Shown here in pieces: positions 6,288-7,144 of a stretch of DNA of 7,144 nucleotides; position 1 is the stretch's first letter; each line of letters starts with the position of its first letter. Below the pieces are notes generated by a model that ran no database searches, had not been told where the DNA came from, and worked only from the letters and a program-made list of their open reading frames with translations. A program made the translations under genes and the position numbers. Source of the stretch: Betaproteobacteria bacterium. Its GTDB lineage: Bacteria > Pseudomonadota > Gammaproteobacteria > Burkholderiales > Casimicrobiaceae. The stretch spans positions 1-7,144 of the forward strand of contig VBCL01000013.1 in NCBI GenBank assembly GCA_005888865.1, read 5' to 3'.

Positions 6288-6775
6288 GACCCGGCCTGCT
6301 TGACCCTGGCGTTCGCCGCGCTCGTTTCGTCTGCCGCGCGCCGCACCGCGCGCAGGATGCGCATGTGCGTACCGCACCGGCACAGGTTCGGCATCATGTG
6401 GCGCCGGATCTCGGCATCCGATGGTGCAGGATTTTTTTCGAGCAGGGCTTGCGCTCGCATGATCATGCCGGCGATGCAGTAACCACATTGCGCAGCTTGC
6501 TCGGCGATGAAGGCCCGCTGTAACGGTCCCGGTTCGGCGGGAGTGCCCAGCCCCTCGACGGTCCTGATCTGCCGTCCCGTCAGAACCGAGATCGGGGTGA
6601 CGCAGGAGAACGTCGCCTCCCCATCGACGATCACCGTGCACGCCCCGCACTGGCCGAGCCCGCAACCGAACTTGGCGCCGTTCAACGCCAGTTGATCGCG
6701 CAGCACGTAGAGCAACGGCGTTGTCGGATCCGCATCGACCGAGTGTGTCCGGCCGTTGATGGTGAGACTGATCAT
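6284..6775 (-). CDS. [2Fe-2S] subunit of the molybdenum hydroxylase
   Basis: This 163-residue protein is the small electron-transfer subunit. The N-terminal plant-type ferredoxin domain holds C38, C43, C46 and C58 in GCGLGQCGACTV (37-48) and FSC (56-58). The C-terminal helical domain holds C97 and C100 in QCGYCIAGM (96-104), and C132 and C134 in NLCRCG (130-135). All eight ligands for two [2Fe-2S] clusters are present. The length fits the family (about 150-170 residues). No signal peptide is seen; relatives are carried through the Tat system in complex with the Tat-signal partner, so the same is inferred here. ATG at 6775 is chosen because GGAGGA lies 6 bases upstream and the ferredoxin domain begins there; the frame is open further upstream but that part overlaps the cytochrome gene. 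The start overlaps the cytochrome stop in ATGA, and the stop overlaps the next gene's start in ATGA, so all three genes are translationally coupled. Confidence 0.95.
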   Translation of the reverse strand: MISLTINGRTHSVDADPTTPLLYVLRDQLALNGAKFGCGLGQCGACTVIVDGEATFSCVTPISVLTGRQIRTVEGLGTPAEPGPLQRAFIAEQAAQCGYCIAGMIMRAQALLEKNPAPSDAEIRRHMMPNLCRCGTHMRILRAVRRAADETSAANARVKQAGS

Positions 6776-7144
6776 CGCTCGTCCTCCAACGTTCGACGTA
6801 TCGCCGCGACCCGCTCGGGAACATCGCGCCACGCGGGTAGATCGGTGAAGCGCGCGCGCAGGTAATCTACCAGAGCCGTGACCTGTTTGTCGGTGAGTCC
6901 GGCCGCGAATCCGGGCATCGACGCGCCGCTTTCGCCCGGTTCGGGCCACAGGCCGTCCAGCACGACATGGATCGTGTTACGTGGATCAGGTGCATTGAGC
7001 GACGTCGTCAACCCGAGCGGCACCGGCGCGCTCGACGGGTTCGCGGCGGGCGCTTCGTGACAGCTCGCGCAGGCGCCGGCGAAGATCTGCGCCCCTTCGG
7101 GCATGGCACGCACGGGACCCGCCGTCCGTGGCGCCACCGGGCTT
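6772..7144 (-). CDS. Cytochrome c, C-terminal heme domain (5' end beyond the window)
   Basis: The frame is open to the right edge, so the start is outside the window; only the last 124 codons are seen. They encode one complete c-type heme domain: CASCH (codons at 7071-7057), which binds heme covalently, and a likely Met axial ligand in SMPGF (Met codon 6918-6916). A helix, LTDKQVTALVDYLRARF, closes the domain. The block PRNTIHVVLDGL is typical of the last domain of multi-heme cytochromes that serve periplasmic dehydrogenases, so the whole protein may carry two or three hemes; this is inferred. In relatives it passes electrons from the Fe-S subunit to the respiratory chain at the periplasmic face. 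It is the first visible gene of the operon, and its TGA overlaps the next ATG. A GTG at 7137 is only an internal codon, not a likely start. Confidence 0.9.
   Translation of the reverse strand, partial: SPVAPRTAGPVRAMPEGAQIFAGACASCHEAPAANPSSAPVPLGLTTSLNAPDPRNTIHVVLDGLWPEPGESGASMPGFAAGLTDKQVTALVDYLRARFTDLPAWRDVPERVAAIRRTLEDER
6782..6787 (-). promoter_or_regulatory. Ribosome binding site of the [2Fe-2S] subunit gene
   Basis: On the minus strand GGAGGA lies 6 bases before ATG 6775. It sits within the last codons of the cytochrome gene and decides the start of the [2Fe-2S] subunit. Confidence 0.7.

Noticed and set aside
6288..6824. N-terminal extension of the molybdenum subunit in the same open frame
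   Set aside because: It would bury the Tat signal in the middle of the protein and overlaps the well-supported [2Fe-2S] gene; the ATGA overlap fixes the start at 6287.

Overview
The window is GC-rich, densely coding bacterial DNA. The gene families, the high GC and the short spacings suggest a Betaproteobacterium (Burkholderiales-like), but there is no rRNA or other marker gene here, so this is an inference. No tRNA, rRNA, CRISPR array, insertion sequence or phage gene was seen.

Layout. Positions 1-425 (minus strand) hold the 5' part of a small membrane-anchored protein of a conserved family of unknown function. It faces away from a two-gene operon on the plus strand across a 120-base gap. 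The operon encodes an HpcH/HpaI-type class II 2-keto acid aldolase (546-1322) and a D-isomer-specific 2-hydroxyacid dehydrogenase (1344-2372). The two lie 21 bases apart, and the second has a good ribosome binding site. A short convergent gap follows, with a GC hairpin and a doubtful small ORF that starts on an ATGA overlap. The next two genes are on the minus strand: a UdgX-like uracil-DNA glycosylase (2494 to about 3108) and a rhomboid intramembrane serine protease (3333-3974).

The right 3.1 kb is a tightly coupled minus-strand operon, read from the right edge inwards. It encodes the C-terminal heme domain of a c-type cytochrome (partial, 6772-7144), a small two-cluster [2Fe-2S] subunit (6284-6775) and a Tat-exported molybdopterin-binding subunit (4032-6287). 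Both junctions are 4-base ATGA overlaps. Together these form a periplasmic molybdenum hydroxylase of the xanthine dehydrogenase family (isoquinoline oxidoreductase / aldehyde dehydrogenase / nicotinate dehydrogenase type). Electrons would pass from Mo to the Fe-S clusters to cytochrome c rather than to FAD/NAD. The substrate cannot be read from the sequence.

The most unusual item is the UdgX-like protein. It carries an R-R-R-M-H version of the K-R-R-I-H motif, whose His forms a covalent bond to DNA in UdgX. It also has a GEAPG motif, as in ordinary family 4 enzymes, where UdgX has GEQPG. No clear new multi-gene system was found.
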